Positions 24,607-34,182 of a DNA stretch of 64,000 bases are shown one piece after another; position 1 is the stretch's first letter, and every line of letters starts with the position of its first letter. Source of the DNA: Chryseobacterium turcicum (GTDB lineage Bacteria > Bacteroidota > Bacteroidia > Flavobacteriales > Weeksellaceae); contig NZ_JAJNAY010000001.1 in assembly GCF_021010565.1 (NCBI RefSeq), forward strand, positions 2,832,001 through 2,896,000. Direction: 5' to 3'. The notes under the pieces are model-generated. The model worked only from the letters and a program-made list of their open reading frames with translations. It had not been told where the DNA came from and searched no databases. Made by a program: the position numbers and the translations under genes.

Positions 24607-25362
24607 CTAAATCAGTTTGTGTGATTTCACATAAGATATTGCTTCCGATATATTATTGACTCCAATTTTATCAAATAGCTTGCTTCTATGAAATTTTACG
24701 GTATTGGGGGAGACACAAAGACGGTCTGCTATTTCTTCTATGTTTAGTCCTTGCAAACACAATCTAATGATATCCATCTCCCGACCTTTAAGGATGATTT
24801 TTGGTTCTCCCGACCATTTTCCTGTAAAAATATTATATTTCCAATCGGTATCAGAACGACTAGATGAGATGCAAATATTCCCTGCGGTTCTGTTGTGAGA
24901 ATAAGACACTGCGCAAACCATTTTAATGATATCTCCATTTTCATTAAGCTCTACGGGGGTTATTGCATGGTTTACAAGCAAACCATAATGGTCGCAGTTT
25001 TTAACATGAAAGTCAAAAGTTAGCGTATATGTTTTTTTTTCTTCGACCGTTAGGCATTCAAAAAATTTAAATCCCGAAGACTTTACTGCTCTAAAAACGC
25101 CCAAATCTTCTTTTCGGATATACTTTCTATAATAATTATAGCCCAGTTTTTCAATTTCATGAGAATTGAGACCTCCATGCAAGAAGGGATTCTCTGATAA
25201 AAAATTTATTTTTTCATTTTCAATATCTAATATAAAGACGCACGTGAAACTTGTTCTGGCGATACCTTTCATTATTTCCAGAAACTGTATAGAAATATTC
25301 TCTTGAGCAAAAATAGGACCCGATTCTTCGGTGTTAGAAAGTAAACCAACGCGGTGATTCAT
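24607..25362 (-). CDS. LuxR-type transcriptional regulator with PAS-like N-terminus
   Basis: 251 residues. The C-terminal LuxR/GerE helix-turn-helix is canonical: 'LKGREMDIIRLCLQGLNIEE' followed by 'IADRLCVSPNTVKFHRSKLF' (residues ~185-235). The N-terminal 150 residues have the alternating pattern of a PAS-like sensor ('TSFTCVFILDIENEKINFLS', 'YYRKYIRKEDLGVF'). There is no receiver domain. A palindrome (25394-25409) overlapping a good -7 box lies 31 bp upstream, and a near-identical palindrome lies upstream of the T9SS cargo gene 10 kb away, so self-regulation and control of that gene are possible. Confidence 0.8.
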   Translation of the reverse strand: MNHRVGLLSNTEESGPIFAQENISIQFLEIMKGIARTSFTCVFILDIENEKINFLSENPFLHGGLNSHEIEKLGYNYYRKYIRKEDLGVFRAVKSSGFKFFECLTVEEKKTYTLTFDFHVKNCDHYGLLVNHAITPVELNENGDIIKMVCAVSYSHNRTAGNICISSSRSDTDWKYNIFTGKWSGEPKIILKGREMDIIRLCLQGLNIEEIADRLCVSPNTVKFHRSKLFDKIGVNNISEAISYVKSHKLI

Positions 25363-25393
25363 TTTTTATGTACAATTATTGTTGAATTCAAAA

Positions 25394-25409
25394 CTATACA
25401 AAAGTATAG
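25394..25409. promoter_or_regulatory. Palindrome overlapping a -7 box upstream of the LuxR-type gene
   Basis: CTATACAAAAGTATAG has 6-bp arms. On the minus strand it contains TACTTTTG, an exact match to the Bacteroidetes -7 consensus TAnnTTTG, 31 bp from the start codon. A near copy occurs at 35572-35587. It could be promoter, operator, or both. Confidence 0.5.
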
Positions 25410-25495
25410 CAATATTAAATTATTTTTAAATTATTTTTACCATCACGTTGCTAATTACGTGCTGACAATAAAACAATTACGCATAAAAAATAAAT

Positions 25496-25747
25496 AAAGC
25501 AATTATTCTTTCTGCCAAGCAAATTAATTTACCTTTTACAAACGAAAAAAATCCCTTCAACGCAAAGGCTGTTTTCATTTAAAATTCATTAAGTGAAAGC
25601 AATAGCAGTAATCAATAATTATTACCTCATCAAGATTTGCGGCAATACTTTTTAAAGACAGATAGGTCTTTTCATCCATTTTTGCTCCCTTGAAGCAGAC
25701 TGTTTTAATTGTTTTAAAATATTTTTTTTAATGGCAAAATTCGATAG
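25496..25747 (-). pseudogene. Duplicated 3' fragment of the XRE-pentapeptide gene
   Basis: About 252 bp nearly identical to 34183-34433, which covers the last ~47 codons and ~110 bp downstream of the XRE-pentapeptide gene. The copy has a T-run one base shorter (frameshift) and small indels at the former stop, so it is non-coding. Homology ends abruptly after 'CGATAG'. It lies in an otherwise gene-free 623-bp stretch (25363-25985). Confidence 0.85.
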
Positions 25748-25884
25748 ATGTATATACACTTCGATAAGGCTCCATTATTTAGCTTTTTCTATTTTGTTTC
25801 TCAGGAAAATAAAAGTTCAAAAAACTTTATTAAATAAATTCAGATATGTTAAAAGCATAGGATCAACTAGCAAAATTAAGATAA

Positions 25885-25923
25885 ACAGTAAAAACCACTT
25901 TAAAATAAAGTGGTTTTTACTGT
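25885..25923. terminator. Perfect long hairpin, likely terminator of the secreted-protein operon
   Basis: ACAGTAAAAACCACTTTA pairs perfectly over 18 bp with its complement around an AAA loop, and one more outer pair forms. It lies 62 bp beyond the stop of the last gene of the minus-strand operon. The flanks are only moderately T-rich on the minus strand. Confidence 0.6.
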
Positions 25924-25985
25924 TAAAAAAATGTACTAAGTTTTATAAAACTTGACTTTTACATCAGAAGCCAAGTTTATTAGTT

Positions 25986-26555
25986 TTATGGTTTCCAAAA
26001 AGACCATTTCTGACCATTAAAAACGATGAGTCGATGTTTATCGGTTGTAGCACCTCTCAAAAAAGCCATCATTCCTGGCGATGGATTTTTAATGGCAGTA
26101 AAATCAGAAACAATAGGTAAAACCATAGCTTTGGTATTGGAGTCTAACACCAAAATCCCATCTGTTGTCGTCGCTTCATTACCTATAATGACTTTTGCAC
26201 CTGTTTGATCGGTCAAAGGCAAAGCCTGTGGGGGTTTAACTAGTGTTTCAACAGCCGTAGAATACCCTGAAACAGTACTCAAATCACTCCAACCTGCATT
26301 TTCATTCTTCACTTTCAATTTGTACTCTGTATTTGCCGAAACATCAAAAATTAATGTACCTCCTTTAGCATTATTTACGCCAGTAGGTACGGTTTCTACA
26401 TAGGGAAGAATAATTCCCTTGTCGTTGTCTGTACCAAACTCCAATAGCACAGATGTATTGGTGGTATTTAGTACAGAATTTGTGGATCCGATTCTCACTT
26501 GAGCATAAGCAAAAAGTGAACATGAAACGGATAGTATAACAAATATTTTATTCAT
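25986..26555 (-). CDS. Secreted protein of unknown function
   Basis: 189 residues with a signal peptide ('FVILSVSCSLFAYAQ'). The mature N-terminus 'QVRIGSTNSVLNTTNTSVLL' is of the kind common in Flavobacteriia surface proteins. The C-terminus 'GMMAFLRGATTDKHRLIVFN' ending 'QKWSFWKP' parallels the C-terminal end of the large protein encoded upstream ('GMMVFDTDENSGKGCLKIYT' ending 'GWKCFITPACP'), so the two share a terminal module. It is the last gene of the operon. No catalytic motif seen. Confidence 0.65.
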   Translation of the reverse strand: MNKIFVILSVSCSLFAYAQVRIGSTNSVLNTTNTSVLLEFGTDNDKGIILPYVETVPTGVNNAKGGTLIFDVSANTEYKLKVKNENAGWSDLSTVSGYSTAVETLVKPPQALPLTDQTGAKVIIGNEATTTDGILVLDSNTKAMVLPIVSDFTAIKNPSPGMMAFLRGATTDKHRLIVFNGQKWSFWKP

Positions 26556-26635
26556 TTTTTTATTTTTAAATTAAATAAAAGCAATTGGATAATGATGATA
26601 ATTAAAAAATCTATTATCCAATTGCAGTACTATTT

Positions 26636-29600
26636 TTACGGACAAGCTGGAGTTATAAAACATTTCCAACCTTCACCGACAGCAGATCCTGTGTAGATCT
26701 TCAGACAGCCTTTACCTGAATTTTCATCTGTATCAAAAACCATCATTCCTACTACAGGAATTGCAATTGTTGTTTCCGGACTACTATTTCTAGTAATTAC
26801 AAAACCTTTATTTTTACTTTCTAATGCTGTGTAGGCAGAGTTTTTCGACATGGGCCAATTACCATTATTTGAGCCTGCTCGTAATAAAGTAGTAATTCCA
26901 TGTTTTACAGGATAAGTCTGCCCAGCTACTAGTCCTGGATTTTCATAACAAACCCCCAGCGTATTGGTATCTGTGGCTGTGTTATTTGCTAAATTGGGGT
27001 CTGTAATATTGACCGGAGCAGTAACTGTTGCAGTATTTACCAAGTTGCCAGTGAAAGAAGATGGTACATTAATGTTAACAGTATAAGTGACAGTACCCCC
27101 ATTCGGAAGCCCTACCACATCATTTATTGCGCCAGTTTGGGTTCCTACTACATTCGTTGTAGATCCTGCCGAAGCAACAGCGGTGTAACTCACGTTAGCT
27201 GAAAGAATACCTGCTGGAAGAGGATCGGTAACAGAGGCGTTCAATACTCCGAAAGGACCATTATTGGTTACCACTATGGTGTATTGAACGGTATTTCCTG
27301 GAGTATAAGTAAGAGAACCATCGGTTTTAGTAATAGCAAGATCAGCATTAAAAGTAATAGGTGATGTGACACAGTGTGCCCCATCATTAGCATTACTCGC
27401 AGGTGAACTAGAGATCAATATTTTTTGACCTGTTACTAAATTGAACTGATAAAATCCTCCTGCGTTATCTGAACCATACATTTCGCCGGTGCTAGAACCA
27501 AACAAGGCTCCAAAAGAAATAGCGCCAGGTGCCGAACCTATTTCTACAACATTTCCAGTGGTTGGGTTAATAGAAACAAGTTGTCCATCAGGAGAGTTTA
27601 CCGTATATAATAAACTGTTGGTGGTATTAAAACCTAAATCTGCAACGTTAATACTTTTTGAAAGGGTAATAACTGTAGCAGTCTTCGTCGTAAGGTTAAT
27701 TTTATACAACTGGTTATTATTTGCACTGGCTTTCACATAGTAATTACCTAAATTATCTATTTCTCCCGCATTATAAGTAACCCCGTTGGGTAAACCTGTT
27801 ACAGGTCCCAGATTTATTGAAGAGCCATTCGTATTAACTACTAAAAGGTTGTTAGAAGCAACTTCCATCCCATACAAAAGACCATTTAAAGGATTAACTC
27901 CTATAGCATTGTAAGTAACAGCTGCCGATCCTACCGCAGGATAAGTGAATGGATTGGTGGAATTATTCACAGTATAAAGGGTGTTACTTTGGGAAAGATA
28001 CATGGTAGGAGTACATCCAAAAGCATTTGCACATTGAGCATTTTGTATAGATGAATTATTAGAATTACCTATGGACTGCCCTGTTCCCGCAATCGTTGGA
28101 ACTCCCATTGTAGTAGCTGTATTACCTACTGTATTTCCAAGGTTTTTATTAGGAATCTGAGAGGCAAGATTACCGGTTGCTGTTTGCAAATTAGCATTTG
28201 TAAAACCTCCACCGCCTTCAATAGCATCCGGACATCCGTCACCATCGGAGTCTAAATCTAAATAATCAGGAATACCATCAGCATCGGTATCTTTAATACT
28301 ACAAGCAGATTGCTGGGCTACAAATGCCCATATATTCATAAAAAGCCTGTCGTTATTTGACGTAACAGCATTTCCTGCTGTAACCCCCCCTATTGTTGTG
28401 AGGATATCAACATCTGCAATCATTAAGTCATTATAAATTCCATCAATATACATCACTGGTTGAGTATTTCCATTTACCGCAAGAGGACTTACTGTACATA
28501 AAGAGTTGATTGTATTAAAATATCCTTGAAAACCTCCTCCTTGATTGAATGAAGTAATGTTTCCAAATGGACCATTGAAAATCGATGTTTGACTTCCATA
28601 TGCTGTTGGAAGGTTTGGATTAGCCGTTGAAGAAGTTATAGTGCTTCCCCAAGGTGCTGTTTGAAATTGTGTTGCCACTACAAAATTATTTGGAGAATCA
28701 TCTGACCAGTCTTTAATTGCATCAAACTCTGCTGTTGATAAAAATGAAGTTACTCCGTTATCAATACCACCAAGAAATACAACATTCAGATTTAAACTCG
28801 TGATAATTGCCTTTGTAATAGGAGCTGTACCCATATTCACCAGTACAATATTTGCATTTACAGTACCGGTTGGTCCAAAATTAGCTAAATTGCTTAATTT
28901 CAATGCTCCAGAACCGCTCATGTAAGTCCCATTAAAAGTATACCCGCTATCTGTATCTGTATCTCTAGAATTAGGTATATATCCTACTCTGATAGTTTGT
29001 CCGGATAATGCACAACTTTTTTCGTTGACATCTAAAATCCCATCATTATCACTATCAAGATCACAAATATCAAGAATACCGTCGCCATCACTATCAGTAC
29101 ACTTGTTTACGTTATTATTTTGAGAAATACCAACAGACTGCCCTGTTCCCGCAATCGTTGGAACTCCCATTGTAGTAGCCGCATTCCCTACCGTGTTTCC
29201 AAGGTTTTTATTAGGAATCTGAGAGGCAAGATTACCGGTTGCTGTTTGCAAATTGGCATTTGTAAAACCGCCACCGCCTTCAATAGCATCCGGACATCCA
29301 TCACCATCGGAGTCTAAATCTAAATAATCAGGAATACCATCAGCATCTGTATCCTTACACGCTAATAATGAAACTGATCTAAAACCCAAATCATTAACTT
29401 GGTTTACAGATGTACCTGCGGTAAAAGTAAAGAGTAAAACACCACTTGTGGGTACTGAACTCGGAAACGTGATACCTAGAGTAACAGGAGTAGAAGCTGT
29501 TCCGTTAGGTGCAACACCAGTAGTAATGGTTTGTAGAGTCGACAAGTTAGAGGTAGCCCCATTACTTGTGGTAATAGTGGGTGTAGTTCCTGATGTTGTT

Positions 29601-32188
29601 ATTGTTGCGTAGATGGTACCAGCGTAAGAAACGGTAAACACAGATGTAGCTGTTGCATCTGTTAGTGGAGTTTTATTCCAATATAAATCATTAAAATAGA
29701 TTGTTGACTTCCCAAGAACATTCGTTAAATTCTGATCTACCGTTGTTACCGTATTGAAATCCCTTCTGAATTCTAAACCTTTCGCATTTAAATTTATCCT
29801 TCCTGTGGGTGATACCCAGGCTCCCGAAGGTGCATATGTACCTCCAACAATCCAATCTGTCAGAGTATTAGTATTTCCTCCAGTAATAGGAAAAACACCA
29901 CTTGTAATCCTATCATAAGAACCACATTCAACAGTATCTAAAATCCCATCATTGTCATCGTCAAGATCTATAGAATCTGGAATACCATCATTATCATAAT
30001 CTTCACAAGCATTCACAGCAGCATCTTTAGAATATCCTATTGATTGCCCTGTAGTATTGCTATATCCTATTGGTAATGTGGTAAACTGAGGCAAACCGAT
30101 ATTGGTTCCCGTTGTACTTACACAAGCTGCAGTGGCGCAAAGATTTTGATTTACAGAAGTGTTTCCTCCGGTCACCGTCCCTCCAGCAGTCGCCAATTGT
30201 GCAGCAATAATAGTAGCTCCACCTTCTAATGCATCAGAACAGCCATCACCATCTGAATCTAAGTCTAGGCTATCTGGAATACCATCGCCATCGGTATCCA
30301 CATTATATTTACATGAACTAAATAGACCGTAAACGATACCAATATCAGCTCCTCCTCCCGTAGTACTTGAAGTAGCTGTTGGGTAAGTCGTCCAATCAAC
30401 TATATTCGAGGAATTATAATCTGCAGGCAATATAGCATATCCAAAGATTTCTTGCCCGGATACCACCCCTAATGCACTTAGTTTGATTATTCCTAAACCA
30501 ATATTTTGATTAAGAGTTTGATGAGGTCTAAAATTAGCATCACTAGGTTCCTTCCTAAATATTGTTTCATTTGTAGCACCGCTATTAAACATTGTGGAAG
30601 AGGATACCGTTTGAACAGCACCAAATCCATTAGGTACTCCCGCAGAATTTAAACTTGTTATTGCAGCTAATAAAATATTATCGTTCGCTCCTCTTTCAGA
30701 AAGTACAATATAATCATTATCTGCATTTAGCACTTTGAAGCCATTTTTAAAGACGACATCAATTCTTTCAATATTACTATAATTTATTTCTGATGATAAA
30801 TTATTAAAAGTATTATCAGAGCCTGTATTATAGTATCCTTTGGTAAATAGATTAGCCATACTACTTGGCATTGATAGTAAAACTGATTGAGCAGATGGTA
30901 AAGTGGTACCAGCAGACTCCAACCAAATAATTTCATTTGCAGGTGTAGCTGTAGTGTTTCTTCTAAAAAACACTTCTGACGAAACTCCCGAAACCTGTGA
31001 TAAAGTTTTTCCAGATGTAAAATTAATTCCATTCAAGGTTTTTGCATTACCTGTTCCAAAATTGAAAGTATAATTTGTACTTGCATTGAAAGGAGCGTTT
31101 GCATTTACTGTGGAAGTAAGAGTTGTCGCAGATACTGTTTGAGAAACTATTGCAGTAGATAGTGAAGCAAATACTTCAGTAGCAGATAACGTAGCGCATG
31201 CTGCTTCATTAATATCTAAAATACCATCATTATCGTCGTCAATATCTAGCCAATCAGGAATAGTATCTCCATCAGTATCTAAACAATCGTTTTTAGTAAC
31301 ATTCTGAGACTGTCCTATTGTTTGCCCAGCTGCTTGTGTATAACCCGTGGTAGACGCAGGAAGATCCGGCACACCCGATGCATTAACGTTGGTATTCAGC
31401 CTATTTCCCGTGATATAGCTTGCCCCGCTGGTAAAATTGGCACCTCCTTCTATCACATCCGGGCATCCATCACCATCAGAATCTAAGTCTAAATAATTTG
31501 GAATCCCATCATTGTCATCATCGCAAATACCAGCATGAATGGAAAGATCATCTAAACCCCAATCATCGTCTCCAGAAATCATATTAAAAGAAAGAACTGC
31601 ACTATTAGGTCCTGTATAAGGAATATGTATAGAAAAAGGAATGGACTGTGTGTAACCATTTACCCCAGTGGTTCCAAAAGTTGTGAAATTACTTAAAGCG
31701 CCGTTTGACAAAACCATTGTTACGTTTGAGGTATTTCTCAAAATACCATTTGTAAAGGTAGCATAGACCACACCATTTAAAATTACCTGCAACGTCGCAA
31801 CACTACCTCCTCCATCACTATTATCCCTAGCTCCCAATTTTATATTAAGAGAAACAAAGCCATTAGGAACATGGTTTAAATTAGAAAGAGATTGAGATAA
31901 CATACTACCGGTTGTTAAATTATTGGTATTATTAGCTGCCATTCCTCCCCCATATACCCAACCTGGTCCCGCAGTCCAGCCAGATAAATCTGTAGTGAAA
32001 GTACCGTTTGTAATAAGGTCTCCCGGGCATTCTTCTATATCTAAAATCCCATCATTATCATCATCTAAATCATAAATATTAGCAACGCCATCACCATCAG
32101 AGTCTAGAAGAGCTTGGCTATATATACTGATAGAAAAAAGAAGGATAATAAAATATAATAGTTTATTAAAAAATTGTTTTAAAATCAT
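26636..32188 (-). CDS. Giant secreted calcium-repeat / DUF11 protein (1850 aa)
   Basis: A signal peptide ('LLYFIILLFSISIYSQ') is followed at once by the first thrombospondin type-3-like calcium repeat 'DSDGDGVANIYDLDDDNDGI'. At least six clusters with D-x-D-x-D-G-x-x-D loops ('DLDSDGDGCPD') punctuate the chain, separated by beta-rich domains of ~130-250 residues. Near 1430-1580 comes a repeated beta domain reading 'LYTVNNSTNPFTYPAVG' (DUF6923-like). Around 1590-1720 is a DUF11 repeat ('DLAITKTDGSLTYTPGNTVQ'). The C-terminus 'GKGCLKIYTGSAVGEGWKCF' is a small terminal module, not a recognisable T9SS type A domain. Probably a calcium-stiffened surface or matrix adhesin, in an operon with small secreted proteins on both sides. 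Confidence 0.8.
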   Translation of the reverse strand: MILKQFFNKLLYFIILLFSISIYSQALLDSDGDGVANIYDLDDDNDGILDIEECPGDLITNGTFTTDLSGWTAGPGWVYGGGMAANNTNNLTTGSMLSQSLSNLNHVPNGFVSLNIKLGARDNSDGGGSVATLQVILNGVVYATFTNGILRNTSNVTMVLSNGALSNFTTFGTTGVNGYTQSIPFSIHIPYTGPNSAVLSFNMISGDDDWGLDDLSIHAGICDDDNDGIPNYLDLDSDGDGCPDVIEGGANFTSGASYITGNRLNTNVNASGVPDLPASTTGYTQAAGQTIGQSQNVTKNDCLDTDGDTIPDWLDIDDDNDGILDINEAACATLSATEVFASLSTAIVSQTVSATTLTSTVNANAPFNASTNYTFNFGTGNAKTLNGINFTSGKTLSQVSGVSSEVFFRRNTTATPANEIIWLESAGTTLPSAQSVLLSMPSSMANLFTKGYYNTGSDNTFNNLSSEINYSNIERIDVVFKNGFKVLNADNDYIVLSERGANDNILLAAITSLNSAGVPNGFGAVQTVSSSTMFNSGATNETIFRKEPSDANFRPHQTLNQNIGLGIIKLSALGVVSGQEIFGYAILPADYNSSNIVDWTTYPTATSSTTGGGADIGIVYGLFSSCKYNVDTDGDGIPDSLDLDSDGDGCSDALEGGATIIAAQLATAGGTVTGGNTSVNQNLCATAACVSTTGTNIGLPQFTTLPIGYSNTTGQSIGYSKDAAVNACEDYDNDGIPDSIDLDDDNDGILDTVECGSYDRITSGVFPITGGNTNTLTDWIVGGTYAPSGAWVSPTGRINLNAKGLEFRRDFNTVTTVDQNLTNVLGKSTIYFNDLYWNKTPLTDATATSVFTVSYAGTIYATITTSGTTPTITTSNGATSNLSTLQTITTGVAPNGTASTPVTLGITFPSSVPTSGVLLFTFTAGTSVNQVNDLGFRSVSLLACKDTDADGIPDYLDLDSDGDGCPDAIEGGGGFTNANLQTATGNLASQIPNKNLGNTVGNAATTMGVPTIAGTGQSVGISQNNNVNKCTDSDGDGILDICDLDSDNDGILDVNEKSCALSGQTIRVGYIPNSRDTDTDSGYTFNGTYMSGSGALKLSNLANFGPTGTVNANIVLVNMGTAPITKAIITSLNLNVVFLGGIDNGVTSFLSTAEFDAIKDWSDDSPNNFVVATQFQTAPWGSTITSSTANPNLPTAYGSQTSIFNGPFGNITSFNQGGGFQGYFNTINSLCTVSPLAVNGNTQPVMYIDGIYNDLMIADVDILTTIGGVTAGNAVTSNNDRLFMNIWAFVAQQSACSIKDTDADGIPDYLDLDSDGDGCPDAIEGGGGFTNANLQTATGNLASQIPNKNLGNTVGNTATTMGVPTIAGTGQSIGNSNNSSIQNAQCANAFGCTPTMYLSQSNTLYTVNNSTNPFTYPAVGSAAVTYNAIGVNPLNGLLYGMEVASNNLLVVNTNGSSINLGPVTGLPNGVTYNAGEIDNLGNYYVKASANNNQLYKINLTTKTATVITLSKSINVADLGFNTTNSLLYTVNSPDGQLVSINPTTGNVVEIGSAPGAISFGALFGSSTGEMYGSDNAGGFYQFNLVTGQKILISSSPASNANDGAHCVTSPITFNADLAITKTDGSLTYTPGNTVQYTIVVTNNGPFGVLNASVTDPLPAGILSANVSYTAVASAGSTTNVVGTQTGAINDVVGLPNGGTVTYTVNINVPSSFTGNLVNTATVTAPVNITDPNLANNTATDTNTLGVCYENPGLVAGQTYPVKHGITTLLRAGSNNGNWPMSKNSAYTALESKNKGFVITRNSSPETTIAIPVVGMMVFDTDENSGKGCLKIYTGSAVGEGWKCFITPACP
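28074..28291. repeat. Intragenic 218-bp direct repeat, copy A
   Basis: Nearly identical to 29136-29353 with scattered, mostly synonymous changes. It encodes the calcium loop block 'DADGIPDYLDLDSDGDGCPD' and the following 'EGGGGFTNANLQTATGNL' segment. It shows recent internal duplication or gene conversion within the giant protein gene. Confidence 0.85.
29136..29353. repeat. Intragenic 218-bp direct repeat, copy B
   Basis: Partner of the repeat at 28074-28291. About 1.06 kb separates the two starts, a little over 350 codons, so recombination between them would remove or add one inter-repeat domain in frame. Confidence 0.85.
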
Positions 32189-32225
32189 ATTATTAAATTA
32201 AAGTTTAAATTTTATCGAAAAAAGT

Positions 32226-32879
32226 TCAAACTTTAAAAGGCGGAGGTCTCGTATAAAAGATCTGCGAATGACAAAAATTAATAGATTTATTATTGTAATA
32301 AATAATTTTCTGTTTGTCTAAAAGATTTAACGCAAGATTGGTTGAGAAATAAGAAATAACAAAATGTGCATTAAAATAATCTTCACGATACGTACGCTGA
32401 GTAATATAATCTGTATTATTTTTTTGATTGGATGAAAAGTGATTGGACGAAGGATGCTGTTTTACAGCAAGTTTTAAAAAATCTACTTCTCTTTTTTTAT
32501 GTACTGTAGTCTGTGGGTTGAGTAGTTTTGTTTTTTGTGTCTTTTTCTCTACTTTTGAGTATCTCTGATGATGATTAAGATGAGATGATTTGATATTTTT
32601 TGCTGATAAAACGATGAGGCTCTTAGAAAAAGAGAGTTTATCTACAGTATTTTCTGAAACTTTTATTTGATTTTCAATAATCTGTTGATTAAATTTTGAA
32701 TCAGCAGAATATAAAACCGCACCACTTTGTATCACCAAAATCACCTTTGCCTTTTCCGATTGCAATTCATTTTGCTCTTGAGCATTTACAAATCCTGCAA
32801 AAAACAATATGTTCAAAATACATAAAACCAGCCTTGACAACTTATTAAGTTGAAGTCTGACAAATGCATTTCGAGACAA
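32226..32879 (-). CDS. Secreted/periplasmic protein of unknown function (first gene of operon)
   Basis: 217 residues if translation begins at TTG 32879; no ATG exists before the hydrophobic stretch 'LVLCILNILFFAGFVNAQ', and a second TTG (32840) is an alternative. After the signal peptide the chain is Lys/Ser/Gln rich with no recognised fold and ends 'YTRPPPFKV'. A short protein with a pro-rich end next to a giant secreted protein is a recurring arrangement in Chryseobacterium as I recall it, but I know no function. The giant gene starts 37 bp downstream, so an operon is likely. Confidence 0.55.
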   Translation of the reverse strand: MSRNAFVRLQLNKLSRLVLCILNILFFAGFVNAQEQNELQSEKAKVILVIQSGAVLYSADSKFNQQIIENQIKVSENTVDKLSFSKSLIVLSAKNIKSSHLNHHQRYSKVEKKTQKTKLLNPQTTVHKKREVDFLKLAVKQHPSSNHFSSNQKNNTDYITQRTYREDYFNAHFVISYFSTNLALNLLDKQKIIYYNNKSINFCHSQIFYTRPPPFKV

Positions 32880-33102
32880 ATAGTGATTAGTTTTCAGGTG
32901 AGTTTGGGTTTAATTCAAGGTTAGTATTGTAAAGTATTATCAACATGTAAAATATCCTGTCGATTTAAGGTATCAATCCCCACTTGATAATATGCATGGC
33001 ATAGAATTAAAGATAAACAAGTGTTTTTTTGCATGTGATTGGTACAAATATTGTCTTACTCTAATTGTTTCTTTGTTAATTGTATAAAACAAATAAAAAC
33101 AT

Positions 33103-33135
33103 AAAAAAAAGCCCGTTTTAACTTATTGTAAAACG
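33103..33135 (-). terminator. Terminator overlapping the stop codon of the 217-aa gene
   Basis: CGTTTTA (33114-33120) pairs with TAAAACG (33129-33135) around an 8-nt loop. On the minus strand GGGC and eight T follow. The stop codon (33118-33120) lies inside the stem. Confidence 0.75.
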
Positions 33136-33771
33136 AACTTTTCCTGTGTTGATAGAATCTCTAACATCTACAATAAAGGGAATGCTGTAGATGTTATTTC
33201 TTGTAACTAAAAATGCAAATAATCTATCAAATACAAGATCAATTTGATTAACTGTCTTTATCTTGATAAAAATATTTGAAAAAAAAGTTATTTTTTTATA
33301 GGCAACCGCTAAAGTGTTTGAAAACTTTAGGTTAAATAATGCTTTGCTCACACAATAATCCTTATAGCAATTAATTATAGTATAAGAAATACCATAAATC
33401 ACAGCCAACATCTTATTGAATACGATATCTAAAATTCTGTTATTAGGATTTGTTTTTTCATAGCTATTATCGTTCACTTCTGTAAATTGTTCTTTAAATA
33501 AAGAAGAGCGTTGTTTCTCAAGAATACGGCTAATAGCAATTGAACTTTCGATAAAAACAACCTTATTGTATTGAGATATTAGGATATTTATAGAATTAAA
33601 TAGAATATCAACTGAATATTCTAATAATTTTATAGTTTCATCGGTTTGAAAGGAGATAATTTCGGGTTTTCTCTTAACGTCTAAAGCAGGTTTCAGATCA
33701 GGATTCCCTATTCCTACTTGTGCAAATGGAAAATACGGAGTACGTAAATTTGATAGATATTTAAATATCAT
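33118..33771 (-). CDS. Hypothetical protein (217 aa)
   Basis: 217 codons, long enough in AT-rich DNA to be unlikely by chance, and it ends at a good terminator. The N-terminal 'FPFAQVGIGNPDLKPALDV' resembles the mature N-terminus of secreted flavobacterial proteins ('AQVGIGTxxPxATLDV'), yet no proper signal peptide precedes it. The rest is hydrophobic/Lys-rich and helical in look ('LLEYSVDILFNSINILISQY', 'FNKMLAVIYGISYTIINCY'). I recognise no family. The unusual N-terminus might mean a gene whose original signal peptide was disrupted. Weakly supported as a real protein. Confidence 0.45.
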   Translation of the reverse strand: MIFKYLSNLRTPYFPFAQVGIGNPDLKPALDVKRKPEIISFQTDETIKLLEYSVDILFNSINILISQYNKVVFIESSIAISRILEKQRSSLFKEQFTEVNDNSYEKTNPNNRILDIVFNKMLAVIYGISYTIINCYKDYCVSKALFNLKFSNTLAVAYKKITFFSNIFIKIKTVNQIDLVFDRLFAFLVTRNNIYSIPFIVDVRDSINTGKVRFTIS

Positions 33772-33862
33772 GTGAAAATGGTTAGTAGTTTTTAATTTAT
33801 TAAATTATCAACACATCAGCATTGCATTAATAAACTTCTCCGAAGATATGTGTTTTTTTTAA

Positions 33863-33914
33863 TAATTCAATAATAAAAGAATAAATTATTATTTATTCTT
33901 TTATTATTGAATTA
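33863..33914. repeat. Perfect 24-bp inverted repeat (cruciform/hairpin)
   Basis: Positions 33864-33886 are exactly complementary to 33891-33913 around the loop TATT, with one further outer T-A pair. All A/T except one C-G pair per arm region. It lies 92 bp upstream of the 217-aa gene and ~380 bp downstream of the XRE-pentapeptide gene. No T-tract directly follows on the minus strand, so it is not a standard terminator. The surrounding 521-bp gap (33772-34292) otherwise holds only the downstream half of the repeat at 34183. Confidence 0.8.
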
Positions 33915-34182
33915 ACGTACTACCATTTTTAATGATTCCAGTGATGCAATATATTCTATACCCGGAATTCTTTTATACCGAATAAACTACTATTTAAAAA
34001 TCACAATACTAGCAAAAGATTAAAAAAGTAGCAAAACCTATCACAAGTTCTTATTTTTTTTTGAATCAATAAAAAACTCATATTAAGCTTATTGCTTGTT
34101 TTAATGTATATAAATACTTTATTTACTCAGCTAAATAAAGAACTTTTTCACAAAAAAATCAAAACTTTATAATCCATTATTA

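Noticed and set aside
25731..25955. 74-codon plus-strand ORF after the duplicated fragment
   Set aside because: Starts in the copied pentapeptide-gene fragment, is Lys/Phe rich and runs through a terminator-like hairpin; no leader or domain.
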